Below are positions 50,882 to 59,583 of a stretch of DNA of 64,000 bases, piece after piece; the first letter of the stretch is position 1; the number at the start of each line of letters is the position of its first letter. The position numbers and the translations under genes are program-made. Under the pieces are notes generated by a model that saw only the letters and a list, made by a program, of their open reading frames with translations, did no database searches and had not been told where the DNA came from. Origin of the DNA: CAYXLW01 sp964466055 (GTDB lineage: Bacteria; Patescibacteriota; Gracilibacteria; GCA-2401425); the NCBI GenBank assembly GCA_964466055.1, contig CAYXLW010000005.1, positions 29,264 to 93,263 of the forward strand, read 5' to 3'.

Positions 50882-51811
50882 ATGAAAGCATTTTATATCA
50901 CTAAAGCAGGTAAAGTTACCGATACAGATGTGTCTAGAAAAGATCTAACTAAAAAGTTTAATATTCATAATAGAGATTTAAGGCCAATTTTTCTTTCACA
51001 ACAAGTTTCAACAATACTTATCAGAGGAGACAGTATTATAATTAATTTAGGTTCAATTAAGATAATTGTTGGGCAAAAAGATGCATATATTTTTAATGTA
51101 AGTAATAAAAATGTTTCTGAAAACTTAGTTCCTAAAATTTATAAAGAGTTAACTTCTGCTGAAGAATCAAGTATTACTTTTGAATTTAAAATATTGGATT
51201 TATCATTAAGTAATAAACAAGAAAAGCTTTTTTCCGAATCTAATTTATTAGAAAAAAAAGTAAATAAAATCCTTCAAACTTTAAGAGATGATTCAAGCGA
51301 AGAAAATTTAGAAATACTTTTAACAACAAAAAAAGATCTTGCTAGTTTTGAATCAGATACTCATGAAATACAAAGATCAATACTTGATATATTAGAAGAT
51401 GAAGAGGATGTACAAGATATTTATCTTGCGAAAGAAAAAAGTTCTCCAGAGGAAATTGAAAAAAACATTGAAGAAATTGAATCAATTCTTGAAAACTACA
51501 TAGAACAGATTGAAGAAATAATTCATAAAACTTCTCAATTAAAAGAACATATTGATTCGACTCAAGATATTATTACATTGAAGTTAGCTAATGTTCGAAA
51601 CACTATAATTCGATTCGATTTGATTATTAGTATTGTTACTGCAGTTCTTGCGGTGCCTACTATTATTGTAGGGTTATATGGGATGAATATTATAAGTTCT
51701 TTGGAAAAAAGTAATAGTGCATTTTTTATTATTTCTTCAAGTCTTATTGTCTTTCTTCTTTTTATGTTCTTCTTTTCATGGTGGTACTTGAGAAGAAAGA
51801 AGATTATATAA
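50882..51811 (+). CDS. CorA-family divalent cation transporter
   Basis: 309 residues. The cytosolic N-terminal part is acidic and helical; two C-terminal membrane helices (IISIVTAVLAVPTIIVGLYG, IISSSLIVFLLFMFFFSWWY) flank the YGMNI signature, the Mg2+ selectivity loop. The basic end (RRKKII) is cytosolic. It probably forms a pentameric Mg2+ or Co2+ channel. Confidence 0.85.
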   Translation: MKAFYITKAGKVTDTDVSRKDLTKKFNIHNRDLRPIFLSQQVSTILIRGDSIIINLGSIKIIVGQKDAYIFNVSNKNVSENLVPKIYKELTSAEESSITFEFKILDLSLSNKQEKLFSESNLLEKKVNKILQTLRDDSSEENLEILLTTKKDLASFESDTHEIQRSILDILEDEEDVQDIYLAKEKSSPEEIEKNIEEIESILENYIEQIEEIIHKTSQLKEHIDSTQDIITLKLANVRNTIIRFDLIISIVTAVLAVPTIIVGLYGMNIISSLEKSNSAFFIISSSLIVFLLFMFFFSWWYLRRKKII

Positions 51812-51856
51812 AAATTATAACCTAGCATTTCTTATCGATTCGTTAATTCCTATTTT

Positions 51857-51967
51857 ATGCAAAAAAGTTGCTCTAAATGTCATAAAAAAGTACAAACAAC
51901 ATATTCTCCTGATAGATCAGAGAGAATATTCTGTGAAAAATGTTATTTGGGCGAAGTTTATGAATGA
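51857..51967 (+). CDS. 36-residue zinc-ribbon protein
   Basis: ATG at 51857 to TGA at 51967. Two CxxC pairs (SCSKCHKKV, FCEKCYLGEVYE) are separated by 17 residues with TTYSPDRSERI. Similar tiny CxxC...CxxCY proteins recur in CPR genomes. Function unknown. A strong terminator starts 5 bases after the stop. Confidence 0.65.
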   Translation: MQKSCSKCHKKVQTTYSPDRSERIFCEKCYLGEVYE

Positions 51968-51971
51968 ACCT

Positions 51972-52005
51972 AACCCCGCGAGTCGTTAACGACCCGCGGG
52001 GTTTT
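51972..52005. terminator. Bidirectional terminator between the zinc-ribbon and subtilase genes
   Basis: AACCCCGCG-(A)-GTCG, TTAA loop, CGAC-(C)-CGCGGGGTT followed by TTTC. It serves the plus-strand genes and lies 17 bases from the end of the minus-strand subtilase gene. A near copy is at 57928-57958. Confidence 0.8.
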
Positions 52006-52021
52006 CTGTCTTTGTCTTTCT

Positions 52022-55000
52022 TTAATTAATAACGGTTAAGTTCATAGGAATGCTGTAACCTATTGCAGATCCTTGTTGTCCTGCAGGAATGTATTGAGTT
52101 AGATTGATATCTGTAATAAAGAAATTTTTGTACTGTGCTTCAGCTCCTGTGGCAGATGCTAAGTTAACACTTGTCACTCCATTAAAATTAGATGAAGAAG
52201 AACAGATAACATTAGCTGATTTTAAACTAGTACCTCCAACCGCATTTTCAATAGAGCAAGATATTGAAGCAACATCCAATCTTCCTAATGCAGTGGTAGC
52301 ACTATTGGCTGACATTGTGTAGGTTCCGTCTCCCCAATAGGTGTTGCCATTGAAATTTAGTGATAAAGTCCAGTTTCCTGAAGTTTGATTAGAAACTTTA
52401 ATTACCTGATCAAGAGCAGAAGCTTTTGTGTCATCACCAAGTTTAGCTGTTGAAGATTGTTCATTAAATGAGAAAATTTTAGGAGCAAATGCAAGAGTTG
52501 GAGTTGCTGTACTTGCGCCATCTCCTTGCACTAGTGATACACTTAATGTTCCATTTATGATTGTATCTCCAGCTATTTCAACTATAGATGAAGTACTTAC
52601 TATTCCTGTTGAAACCGTTATTTTTGTTGCAGGAGTATTTATTGCTATTCCAATTGTGTTTCCAGGAGTTGCTCCAGATCCTACATCTAAAATTACGTAC
52701 ACACAGACTTGAGATGTTCCTATTGTCATTGAACCTGATATAGCTGCTTCGGATGATGAAAAACTGCTAGCAGTACCGAACAACGTTTCTGTACCTTGAT
52801 ATGAACAAGTTCCGGCTGTTTCGTAACGAATATCCACATTACTTAAATTTGTTTCATCTACTGTACCTGTTTCACTTACAATAATTTCAGTGACTTTTTG
52901 CGATCCATCACTTACAAAGTTGAATGCTCCTATATAATTGTCATTTGTGCCTAAGGTTGCGTCTGTTGTTTGTGTTCCTGTTGTTCCTACCGTTAAAGTG
53001 CTACTGGATAAAGTACGTGGCCACTGAACTACTTGAAAAGCATATTGTTGTGTTGTCGTATCCTCAGATTGGTAAAGTTTAACATTAGTTTCGGTTTGTA
53101 ATGTAAGTGTTATAGATCCACGTGGGAAATATGCTGTTGTCAGCCCTGAAGCAGATGTTTCTCCCATAATAGAAGATTCGTTCATAGTAACAGAACTTAT
53201 AGGCACGGACCATTCATCTTCTTCATTGGCTGCTCCTTGCGAAGCTCCAGCACTAGTTCTATCTGCAGGATTCAAATGTTGAACATTCATTTTTGCCTCA
53301 CTATCTGTATCAGAATTTGAAATAACCCAAACAACAGCAACTAATAAAGCTGGAGATGTTGCAGTTTGAAGATCAAGTGTTACAACATTAGTACTTGTAA
53401 GTCTAACTTTACCTCCTTGTTCTCCTGTTCCATCTGCACTGCTTCCAGAGCCAGCACGATGTTGGTGGTGAAAAAATGCTCTAGAAATATCCCCAACATC
53501 ATTTATTAATGTTTTTGTCTCTGCATTGGTGCTTGCATAAGTATGCTCAACTCTTTCCACTGTCCAATTATTGCCAGAAAATTCTACTACTGAATAAGAA
53601 ACCTTACAGGCATCACTTCCTGCTTCTCTTCTAGTGAATATAGGTTGGTCATTTGTTCCATTCCAACTTGAAGTAGTCATACAAGTATTTACATCAGCTG
53701 CTGTTGTATCTGGATTGGCTTGACCAGTAATGAATACAGCTACATCAGCATCATTACTTGGAGCAGAGCTTACAGTGGCGCCAGTGCAGGTAGTGCTAGT
53801 AGTTCCGAACGTACAAGTTCTTGTATCTAGTACTTTCATTTCATTATTACCTCCACTAATACCAATATATTCAATAATTTCCCAACTGAATCTATTGTTA
53901 TAAGTACCAGCATTTGTACCATGACGAGTAAATACAATTGATCCACCAGAGCTAAAATTTGCTGAACTAATATAAACAGTCCAATCGTCTGCATTTTGAG
54001 TTCCTCCTCCGGAAGTTCTTCCCATACCAGTTAGTCTTGTGTTTACTATTCTAACAAAGCAACTGCCTGTACATGCAGTATAATCAGTTCCTGCATTAAG
54101 AGTAAAAGTTGTACTTGAGGTTCCCATTATTGCTGATCCTCTTTGTACTTTAAAATCAGCTGTGGATGCCTGTGGATTAAGGTTAGGATTATCTTCAATA
54201 TCTTCAGGAGGAAGTTCAGTGTTAGAATCATCAAAATATTTAGGATCTATGGTTAAAATATCTTCAATGCTTAAGCTAAATAAAGAATCTAAATCAATCA
54301 ACCCATAACCAGTATTGGTATCATATCCAACACTTCTAATATCTCTTGCAGTGTATTTTGCAGCAGCAACTAACTCTTTACCATTTGGGTGATTAAAATA
54401 TTCTCTAGCTAAAGCAAAAACTCCAGCAAGAATCCCTGCTGACTCCGATGTTCCACTTTCGGTTAAATAAGAATCAACTCCACTTGTACTATTTATGTTC
54501 ACACCTGGACTCACAAAATCTAATCCTTCTCCAGTATTTGAAAAATATGCGACTTCTTCATTTTTATCCACAGCACCAGTAGAAACAACTCTACTAAATG
54601 CAGCAGGATAATAAAGCTCATTCAATCCTCCATTCCCAGAACTCGCAACAACAATAATTCCTGCATCTGTTACTTCATCAATTTTAGACTTTAAAATATG
54701 CGAATAGTAAGGAGATCCTAAAGCAATAGATATAACATCTACATTCTTTTCTAAAGCATAATCTAAAGCTTCAATAATTCTATCAGCAGGACATTCACCA
54801 TTATCATGACAAACTTTTAAAGGAAGAATTTTACTATCAGGTGCAACTCCTATTACTCCAATGTCATTATCTTTAGCTGCGATAAGTCCTGCAATATGTG
54901 TTCCGTGGTTAAACATATCATCCGGTTTGCTGTCTTCGTAGTAAAAATCCCATCCATTAACATCATCTACATAACCATTCCCATCATCATCAATATTGTT

Positions 55001-56581
55001 ATATGGAATTTCAGCATCATTTGTCCATTTTGCATGAATTAAATCAGGGTGATCCATATTTACTCCAGTATCAATAACAGCAACTGTTATACCTTTCCCC
55101 GTAACAGAATATTTTTGTTTAATTTCATAAATCCCTTGATTTAAAACAGAATTATCTTCTCCATACCACCAATCTGCAACTTGAGTGCTTTTGTCTTCAT
55201 CTTTTAAGTCCACCTCAGAAGGGGGGTTTAGGGGAGTAAATTCACTAACTTGATCTTCTACATTAGTATTTTCAGGAACAGGAAAATTTAAAGAGCTTGA
55301 TTCATCGACTTCATCTTCAATAGTATCCAATTGTTCATTATCAAGACTAAGCGCATAAAAAACATAATTTGGCTCTTCAATTTCTCCACTTTTTTCATTA
55401 ATAACAATTTCAGCATTTTTTACTTCCTTTAAATCTTTTAGCATTTCAACTACCTCTTCATTTGAAACCTCTTTTTTATTTTTTTCTTTTCTTAAAGAAA
55501 CTTTTTTGCCAATCCTTTCAATTTTGTTCTCAATTTTATTATCTGATTTTTCTTCTAGGCTATTTCGCCTTTCACCTTTTTCAGATAAAACAGATTCTTC
55601 TTTAGGTGCAACAATAATCTCTATTTTGCCATCTTTACTTTTAGTAAAGTCAATATTATTTTTTTCATTAATATTTTCATCACTAATAATTATTTGATCA
55701 TCAAGAATTACTAAATCTATTTTATTGACTTCTTTTTTTGAAGTAGGTTTTTCTTCATCTATAAGACAATATCGATTATCACTTTCTATAAACAAATCAT
55801 CTTTTGGTTTAGTGTTTGCAGGGATTATTTTTGTAGAATAATCTACAATCTCATCTGGTAAGGGCTCATAAATTATTTCTGGCAAAGTTCCATCGCCAAG
55901 TAAAAGGATTTCCTCTCTAGTTAGTTTCCTCCCATTGATATAGTTTTTATTTCTTTCATCACATAACTGCCATTCAAATAATATTTCTTCATTTTTATTA
56001 TTATCAGTTAAACTATTTTCTTTAAGATGACTAGAAGAGACTATCTCTTTGGCAACAGATTCTTCATCTTTAGAGCTAGAAGATACAAAATTATCTATTA
56101 CAGGTAATTTGGTGTTTATTGTTTTTGTGCAATAACGGTTAGTTGCTTCTATAAAAATATCTCCTTCTTTATCTTGAGCATTAGGTTCAAAGGCTAAAGC
56201 GGGCTCATAAATTATTTCAGGTAATTCATTTTTACTCAAAAGAGCTATCTCCTCATCACTTAATTTTCTCCCAGATATATATTTCTCATCACTTTCATCA
56301 CACAAATACCATTCAAAAAGTATTTCTTCGTCAATAATATTAGTTTCATTTCCAGAGGTTACTATTTTATCAAATGTTTGTTCAGTTTCAGAATCTAGTT
56401 CTTCAGTTTCTGTTATTTGCTCAGGTTCAGTAATATTTATTTCAAGTTTTGGAATTTCAAAACTAGGCTCACTTATAATTTCTTCTTGTATATTATTTGT
56501 AACTATTTCATCAGCCCATATTGTTATGGGTGAATTTAGTAGTATTAATATTGATAATAATAAAGAGATTGGTTTTTTCAT
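52022..56581 (-). CDS. Secreted subtilase (S8) with C-terminal WxL-like domain
   Basis: 1519 residues. Signal peptide 1-23. Two copies of a repeat unit (88-126 and 199-237) share FEWxLCDExxxxYIxGRKL and PEIIYEP. The peptidase S8 domain covers about 480-775: Asp504 in VAVIDTGV, His559 in NHGTHIAG, Asn650 in SSGNGG, Ser712 in SGTSESAG. Residues 800-1330 are beta-rich, Thr/Ser-rich and unrecognised. The last 190 residues (NWTLSLNFNGNTYW ... YSIPMNLTVIN) match the WxL-like proteins encoded nearby, so the protease is probably held on the surface by the DUF916-like partners. TPLNPPSE at 449-456 is encoded by a dispersed repeat. First-position ATG 56581. Confidence 0.88.
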   Translation of the reverse strand: MKKPISLLLSILILLNSPITIWADEIVTNNIQEEIISEPSFEIPKLEINITEPEQITETEELDSETEQTFDKIVTSGNETNIIDEEILFEWYLCDESDEKYISGRKLSDEEIALLSKNELPEIIYEPALAFEPNAQDKEGDIFIEATNRYCTKTINTKLPVIDNFVSSSSKDEESVAKEIVSSSHLKENSLTDNNKNEEILFEWQLCDERNKNYINGRKLTREEILLLGDGTLPEIIYEPLPDEIVDYSTKIIPANTKPKDDLFIESDNRYCLIDEEKPTSKKEVNKIDLVILDDQIIISDENINEKNNIDFTKSKDGKIEIIVAPKEESVLSEKGERRNSLEEKSDNKIENKIERIGKKVSLRKEKNKKEVSNEEVVEMLKDLKEVKNAEIVINEKSGEIEEPNYVFYALSLDNEQLDTIEDEVDESSSLNFPVPENTNVEDQVSEFTPLNPPSEVDLKDEDKSTQVADWWYGEDNSVLNQGIYEIKQKYSVTGKGITVAVIDTGVNMDHPDLIHAKWTNDAEIPYNNIDDDGNGYVDDVNGWDFYYEDSKPDDMFNHGTHIAGLIAAKDNDIGVIGVAPDSKILPLKVCHDNGECPADRIIEALDYALEKNVDVISIALGSPYYSHILKSKIDEVTDAGIIVVASSGNGGLNELYYPAAFSRVVSTGAVDKNEEVAYFSNTGEGLDFVSPGVNINSTSGVDSYLTESGTSESAGILAGVFALAREYFNHPNGKELVAAAKYTARDIRSVGYDTNTGYGLIDLDSLFSLSIEDILTIDPKYFDDSNTELPPEDIEDNPNLNPQASTADFKVQRGSAIMGTSSTTFTLNAGTDYTACTGSCFVRIVNTRLTGMGRTSGGGTQNADDWTVYISSANFSSGGSIVFTRHGTNAGTYNNRFSWEIIEYIGISGGNNEMKVLDTRTCTFGTTSTTCTGATVSSAPSNDADVAVFITGQANPDTTAADVNTCMTTSSWNGTNDQPIFTRREAGSDACKVSYSVVEFSGNNWTVERVEHTYASTNAETKTLINDVGDISRAFFHHQHRAGSGSSADGTGEQGGKVRLTSTNVVTLDLQTATSPALLVAVVWVISNSDTDSEAKMNVQHLNPADRTSAGASQGAANEEDEWSVPISSVTMNESSIMGETSASGLTTAYFPRGSITLTLQTETNVKLYQSEDTTTQQYAFQVVQWPRTLSSSTLTVGTTGTQTTDATLGTNDNYIGAFNFVSDGSQKVTEIIVSETGTVDETNLSNVDIRYETAGTCSYQGTETLFGTASSFSSSEAAISGSMTIGTSQVCVYVILDVGSGATPGNTIGIAINTPATKITVSTGIVSTSSIVEIAGDTIINGTLSVSLVQGDGASTATPTLAFAPKIFSFNEQSSTAKLGDDTKASALDQVIKVSNQTSGNWTLSLNFNGNTYWGDGTYTMSANSATTALGRLDVASISCSIENAVGGTSLKSANVICSSSSNFNGVTSVNLASATGAEAQYKNFFITDINLTQYIPAGQQGSAIGYSIPMNLTVIN
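55205..55230. repeat. Dispersed C/G-rich repeat inside the subtilase gene
   Basis: Minus-strand ACTCCCCTAAACCCCCCTTC, giving TPLNPPSE in the linker between the N-terminal repeats and the protease domain. It resembles the intergenic copy at 3479-3568. Confidence 0.5.
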
Positions 56582-56608
56582 TTTTGAACATAAGTGTTCT
56601 TTATTGCT

Positions 56609-56697
56609 ATTCCTGCGAAGGCAGGAATCCAGTCCATCTATAGATGGACAATCCGTCGTAGGCGAATTATGGATTCCAAATCAAGTTTGGAATGACA
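56609..56697. repeat. Compound REP-like palindromic element
   Basis: Three palindromes in 89 bases: ATTCCTGC-GAAG-GCAGGAAT (56609-56628), GTCCATCTATAGATGGAC (56632-56649) and ATTCCAAA-TCAAG-TTTGGAAT followed by GACAG (56673-56697). It lies between the subtilase start and the DUF916-like gene end. The outer hairpins belong to the family also seen at 5043 and 35324. Confidence 0.75.
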
Positions 56698-56715
56698 GTT
56701 TTTAAAAGTATTCTT

Positions 56716-57846
56716 CTATTTTTTACTTTTTTTATTCAAAGTCTTCTTTTCTCCTAATTCACGAGGAGTCAAAATAGTCATGCCTTTCATAAGAAAATAA
56801 GGAGCTTTAATCTTATTAGTTTTTGCGAGCATTTCCCAATCTACGTTATGCATAGCTGCAACTTTTATAATATCATCACCCTCTTTAACTTTGTAAGTAA
56901 TCCATCCTTTACCGCTATATTTCCTTTTTCTTAAATAGTAAATAGCGAAAACAATTAGAATTAATGTAATTCCACCAGCAATTTCCTTAACAGGTATAAT
57001 CCATACAAAAGTTTCCTTTGTTCCTAGTGCTTTCTCAGTCCCATCTTTTTTTATCATAAATGCATCTAGCTGTACTTTCACTCTTCCTATAAAAGGAAAT
57101 TCCTTAGACTCCTGAGTGTTTTTTAAAGTGTCGTTTCTATTAATTATAGATTTAGATTCTTGTTTTTCAATCTCTTCATTTGTAAATGCATTTGTTATAG
57201 TTACAACATATCTTGCACTAGATGAAACATTACCAGTGTTTTGAATTTCTGAGTAAATTTGTAAAAATTTCTTTCCATCTTTTTTATTTTTTACATCAAC
57301 TTTAAAAGTATTAAAAGTTAGCTCTTCAATAACTTCACCAGGAACAGTATTGTAAATTCTAGACCCAGTTCTAAAACTTAATTGAATCCCACTCTTTTCG
57401 CCGTCATTTATTACTGTTTTTTCTTGAACCATCATTGCTCCAGATGTTTCACCAACTTCTGCATCTTCTGGGATTGTAATTGTAAATGGTAGTTCAATTG
57501 TTTCTCCTGCTTTTACAAATACTTCACCCTTACTCACTTTTATCCACTTTCCAATTCCTTCCATTTCCATATTTCCTCCTTTAAGACCAAACCCACCTCC
57601 GGCAGATTTAGTTGCATCAGCTGGATAAACAAGAACAGTGGCATCTCTCTCCATCGAATTTCTTATAAACATAATGTCATTGTAAATCTCTCCTGGACCT
57701 AAATGGTAAACAAACCAATATTTATTTTCAGGATCCAGAGGGTTTTTGGGAACAGAGCTTACTCCTCCAACTGCAAAAACATTGCCACTTAATAAGAATA
57801 TTATGGCAAATAAACTTAAAATACCGTTAAATAATGGTTTTTTCAT
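56716..57846 (-). CDS. DUF916-like surface protein with TM helix and LysM (WxL-interacting protein-like) 1
   Basis: 376 residues from ATG 57846 (MKKPLFNGILSLFAIIFLLS, signal peptide); the longer open frame upstream of it crosses a hairpin and is not used. The extracellular part has a DUF916-type beta domain (YWFVYHLGPGEIYNDIMFIR, TITIPEDAEVGETSGAMMV) and a second Ig-like domain (IYSEIQNTGNVSSSARYVV). A membrane helix (GGITLILIVFAIYYL) is followed by RKRKYSGKGW and a LysM domain (YKVKEGDDIIKVAAMHNVDW). DUF916/DUF3324 proteins bind WxL proteins and peptidoglycan in Firmicutes. Paralogue: 59584-60672. Confidence 0.78.
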   Translation of the reverse strand: MKKPLFNGILSLFAIIFLLSGNVFAVGGVSSVPKNPLDPENKYWFVYHLGPGEIYNDIMFIRNSMERDATVLVYPADATKSAGGGFGLKGGNMEMEGIGKWIKVSKGEVFVKAGETIELPFTITIPEDAEVGETSGAMMVQEKTVINDGEKSGIQLSFRTGSRIYNTVPGEVIEELTFNTFKVDVKNKKDGKKFLQIYSEIQNTGNVSSSARYVVTITNAFTNEEIEKQESKSIINRNDTLKNTQESKEFPFIGRVKVQLDAFMIKKDGTEKALGTKETFVWIIPVKEIAGGITLILIVFAIYYLRKRKYSGKGWITYKVKEGDDIIKVAAMHNVDWEMLAKTNKIKAPYFLMKGMTILTPRELGEKKTLNKKSKK

Positions 57847-57927
57847 AAAGATATAAATATGTGATGAATAAGATGCTTTTATGATAATGGGAAATATTAA
57901 TTTATCAATGAAAAATCTTGTTAATAT

Positions 57928-57958
57928 AACCCCGCGGGTCGTGTCGACCCACAGGGTT
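57928..57958. repeat. Second copy of the AACCCCGCGGGTCG hairpin
   Basis: AACCCCGCGGGTCG, TG, then TCGACCCACAGGGTT, a close relative of the terminator at 51972-52005. It lies in the leader of the DUF916-like gene 1. Confidence 0.6.
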
Positions 57959-57970
57959 GAAAAACTATAC

Positions 57971-57998
57971 AAAAAAGCGAGACCATGCGATCTCGCTT
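57971..57998 (-). terminator. Terminator of WxL-like gene 2
   Basis: On the minus strand, AAGCGAGA, 8-base loop, TCTCGCTT, then a T-run. It is 35 bases after the stop of the gene at 58033. Confidence 0.85.
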
Positions 57999-58032
57999 AT
58001 ATATTTACAAAACTGTTTATTATTTAATTCTT

Positions 58033-58683
58033 TTAGTTTGTGAAAGTTAAATTCATAGCGATACTATATCCAGAAGCAACAACTGCTTGAGCTGCAGGAA
58101 TGTACTGTGTAAGTGCAATATCTGTTATAAAGAACTCATCAAATTCTGCATTAGCTAGGCTTCCTGAAGCTAAAGGGACACTTGTTACACCATTAAAATC
58201 ATCTGCTGCAGCACAAACAACATTTGCTGTTATTAAGCTAGTTCCTCCGACTGAACTTTCAATAGAACATCCTGAGGGATTAACTGATAAAAGTCCTGTT
58301 GAAGTAGTCCCATTAGCAGGCATTTGAGTTGCTCCGTCATTCCAATAAGTATTACCATTGAAATCTAGCGCCAATGTCCAGTCAGCATCAGTTGGGTTAG
58401 AAAGTTTAATTACTTGATCAAGAGCAGAGGCTTTTGTGTCATCCCCCAACTTTGCTGTAGAGGTTTGTTGGCTAAATGAGAAATTTTTAGCATCAAACGC
58501 TAAACTTGTATTGGCAGCAGTTGATCCATCACCTTGAACAAGCTCAACACTAGTTGATGCACTAGTTAGCGCCATGGTGAAAGTGTCGAGACCATCTGCA
58601 AAGGTTGCTGTAGTAAAACATAGTCCTAATATTAAGAACGATGTAATTGCTTTTTGAGCAGTGTTTTTGATTGTTTTTTTCAT
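58033..58683 (-). CDS. Secreted WxL-like domain protein (2)
   Basis: 216 residues: a signal peptide (KAITSFLILGLCFTTATFAD) and then one domain nearly identical in plan to the subtilase C-terminus. Shared strings include DDTKASALDQVIK, WTLALDFNGNTYW, GGTSL, DDFNGVTSV, LTQYIPA and a closing GYSIAMNLTFTN. WxL domains have a W-x-L near the middle and another near the end; here the second is N-L-T-F. It is probably the major surface protein of the locus, with its own strong promoter and terminator. Confidence 0.78.
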   Translation of the reverse strand: MKKTIKNTAQKAITSFLILGLCFTTATFADGLDTFTMALTSASTSVELVQGDGSTAANTSLAFDAKNFSFSQQTSTAKLGDDTKASALDQVIKLSNPTDADWTLALDFNGNTYWNDGATQMPANGTTSTGLLSVNPSGCSIESSVGGTSLITANVVCAAADDFNGVTSVPLASGSLANAEFDEFFITDIALTQYIPAAQAVVASGYSIAMNLTFTN

Positions 58684-58768
58684 TTTTGTTTTAGTTAATA
58701 ATAGTTTTGTTTTTGTATTTTTAAATTATTTTGTTGAAATTCTTTATTTAGATTTTGAATTTCCTAGA

Positions 58769-58798
58769 ATTATAACAAATTAATATTAGATATGTCAA
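58769..58798 (-). promoter_or_regulatory. Strong promoter of WxL-like gene 2
   Basis: Minus strand: TTGACA (58798-58793), 18 bases, TATAAT (58774-58769). Both hexamers are consensus. The leader is about 75 bases. Confidence 0.8.
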
Positions 58799-58892
58799 GG
58801 AATGTTTTAACTTTTTTAATAATATTCTCTACAAATCTTTATTATTATAACAGTCTTATTTTATTATGTCAATAATAGTTTTATTTTTTTAA

Positions 58893-59579
58893 TTATTTCT
58901 TTTTCCGAGGAACTAATACTTTATCACCTTTTTTAAGTAAATAAGGGGCTTTTATATCATTTATTCTAACAAACTTATTCCAATCAATATTAAAATCTTT
59001 AATAATACTTTCTAAAGTATCTCCTTCATTTATGGTATATTCTACCCAACCTTTAGAGTTGTACTTAACTTTTAAATATATTTCACGAACTAAGTATATA
59101 AGTGCAAAAATAATAAAAATGATCCTAAAGTATGGAATTATAACAATAATTTCTTCTTTGGAGTCTATAAACTCTTCATTCCCCTTATCATCAATAGTAT
59201 AAATATTTAACTTTATCAAAAACTTTCCGAATGTAGGCGCTCCCTGTACTAAAAAATTGTTAAAAATAACTTCTTCTGGTGGTATTTCTGATGATTCCTC
59301 AAATTTCCTTAATTCTTCTTTAGAATTTACACTAGAAATAGTGGTTATATATTTAACTTTTACTAATGAATTTTTGTTGTTTCTTACAACAACATCAATA
59401 TTGTGATCTGTTGAAAAAATATTTTTATCTTTAATAACTTTGAATTTTTCTAGTGTTAAACTTGGCATCGTATTATCACTCGTAGTTACTACTGCAAATG
59501 TTGTGTTGCTCATTAATGCAGGGAAAAATACAAGACTAACAATTATCCCTACAATAAAATTAGAAAATTTATTTTTCAT
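58893..59579 (-). CDS. Secreted/TM protein with C-terminal LysM (short DUF916-partner relative)
   Basis: 228 residues. Signal peptide (IVGIIVSLVFFPALMSNTTF), one Ig-like extracellular domain (HNIDVVVRNNKNSLVKVKYI) matching the second domain of the DUF916-like proteins, a membrane helix (IIPYFRIIFIIFALIYLV), basic residues and a LysM domain (YTINEGDTLESIIKDFNIDW, YLLKKGDKVLVPRKK). It lacks the DUF916 domain. It is 4 bases from the DUF916-like gene 2 upstream, so it is in the same operon. Confidence 0.75.
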   Translation of the reverse strand: MKNKFSNFIVGIIVSLVFFPALMSNTTFAVVTTSDNTMPSLTLEKFKVIKDKNIFSTDHNIDVVVRNNKNSLVKVKYITTISSVNSKEELRKFEESSEIPPEEVIFNNFLVQGAPTFGKFLIKLNIYTIDDKGNEEFIDSKEEIIVIIPYFRIIFIIFALIYLVREIYLKVKYNSKGWVEYTINEGDTLESIIKDFNIDWNKFVRINDIKAPYLLKKGDKVLVPRKKK

Positions 59580-59583
59580 ACTT

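Noticed and set aside
57847..57972. Longer N-terminus for DUF916-like protein 1
   Set aside because: The extra 42 residues cross the GC-rich hairpin and precede a classic signal peptide at MKKPLFNGIL; the later ATG is the proper start.
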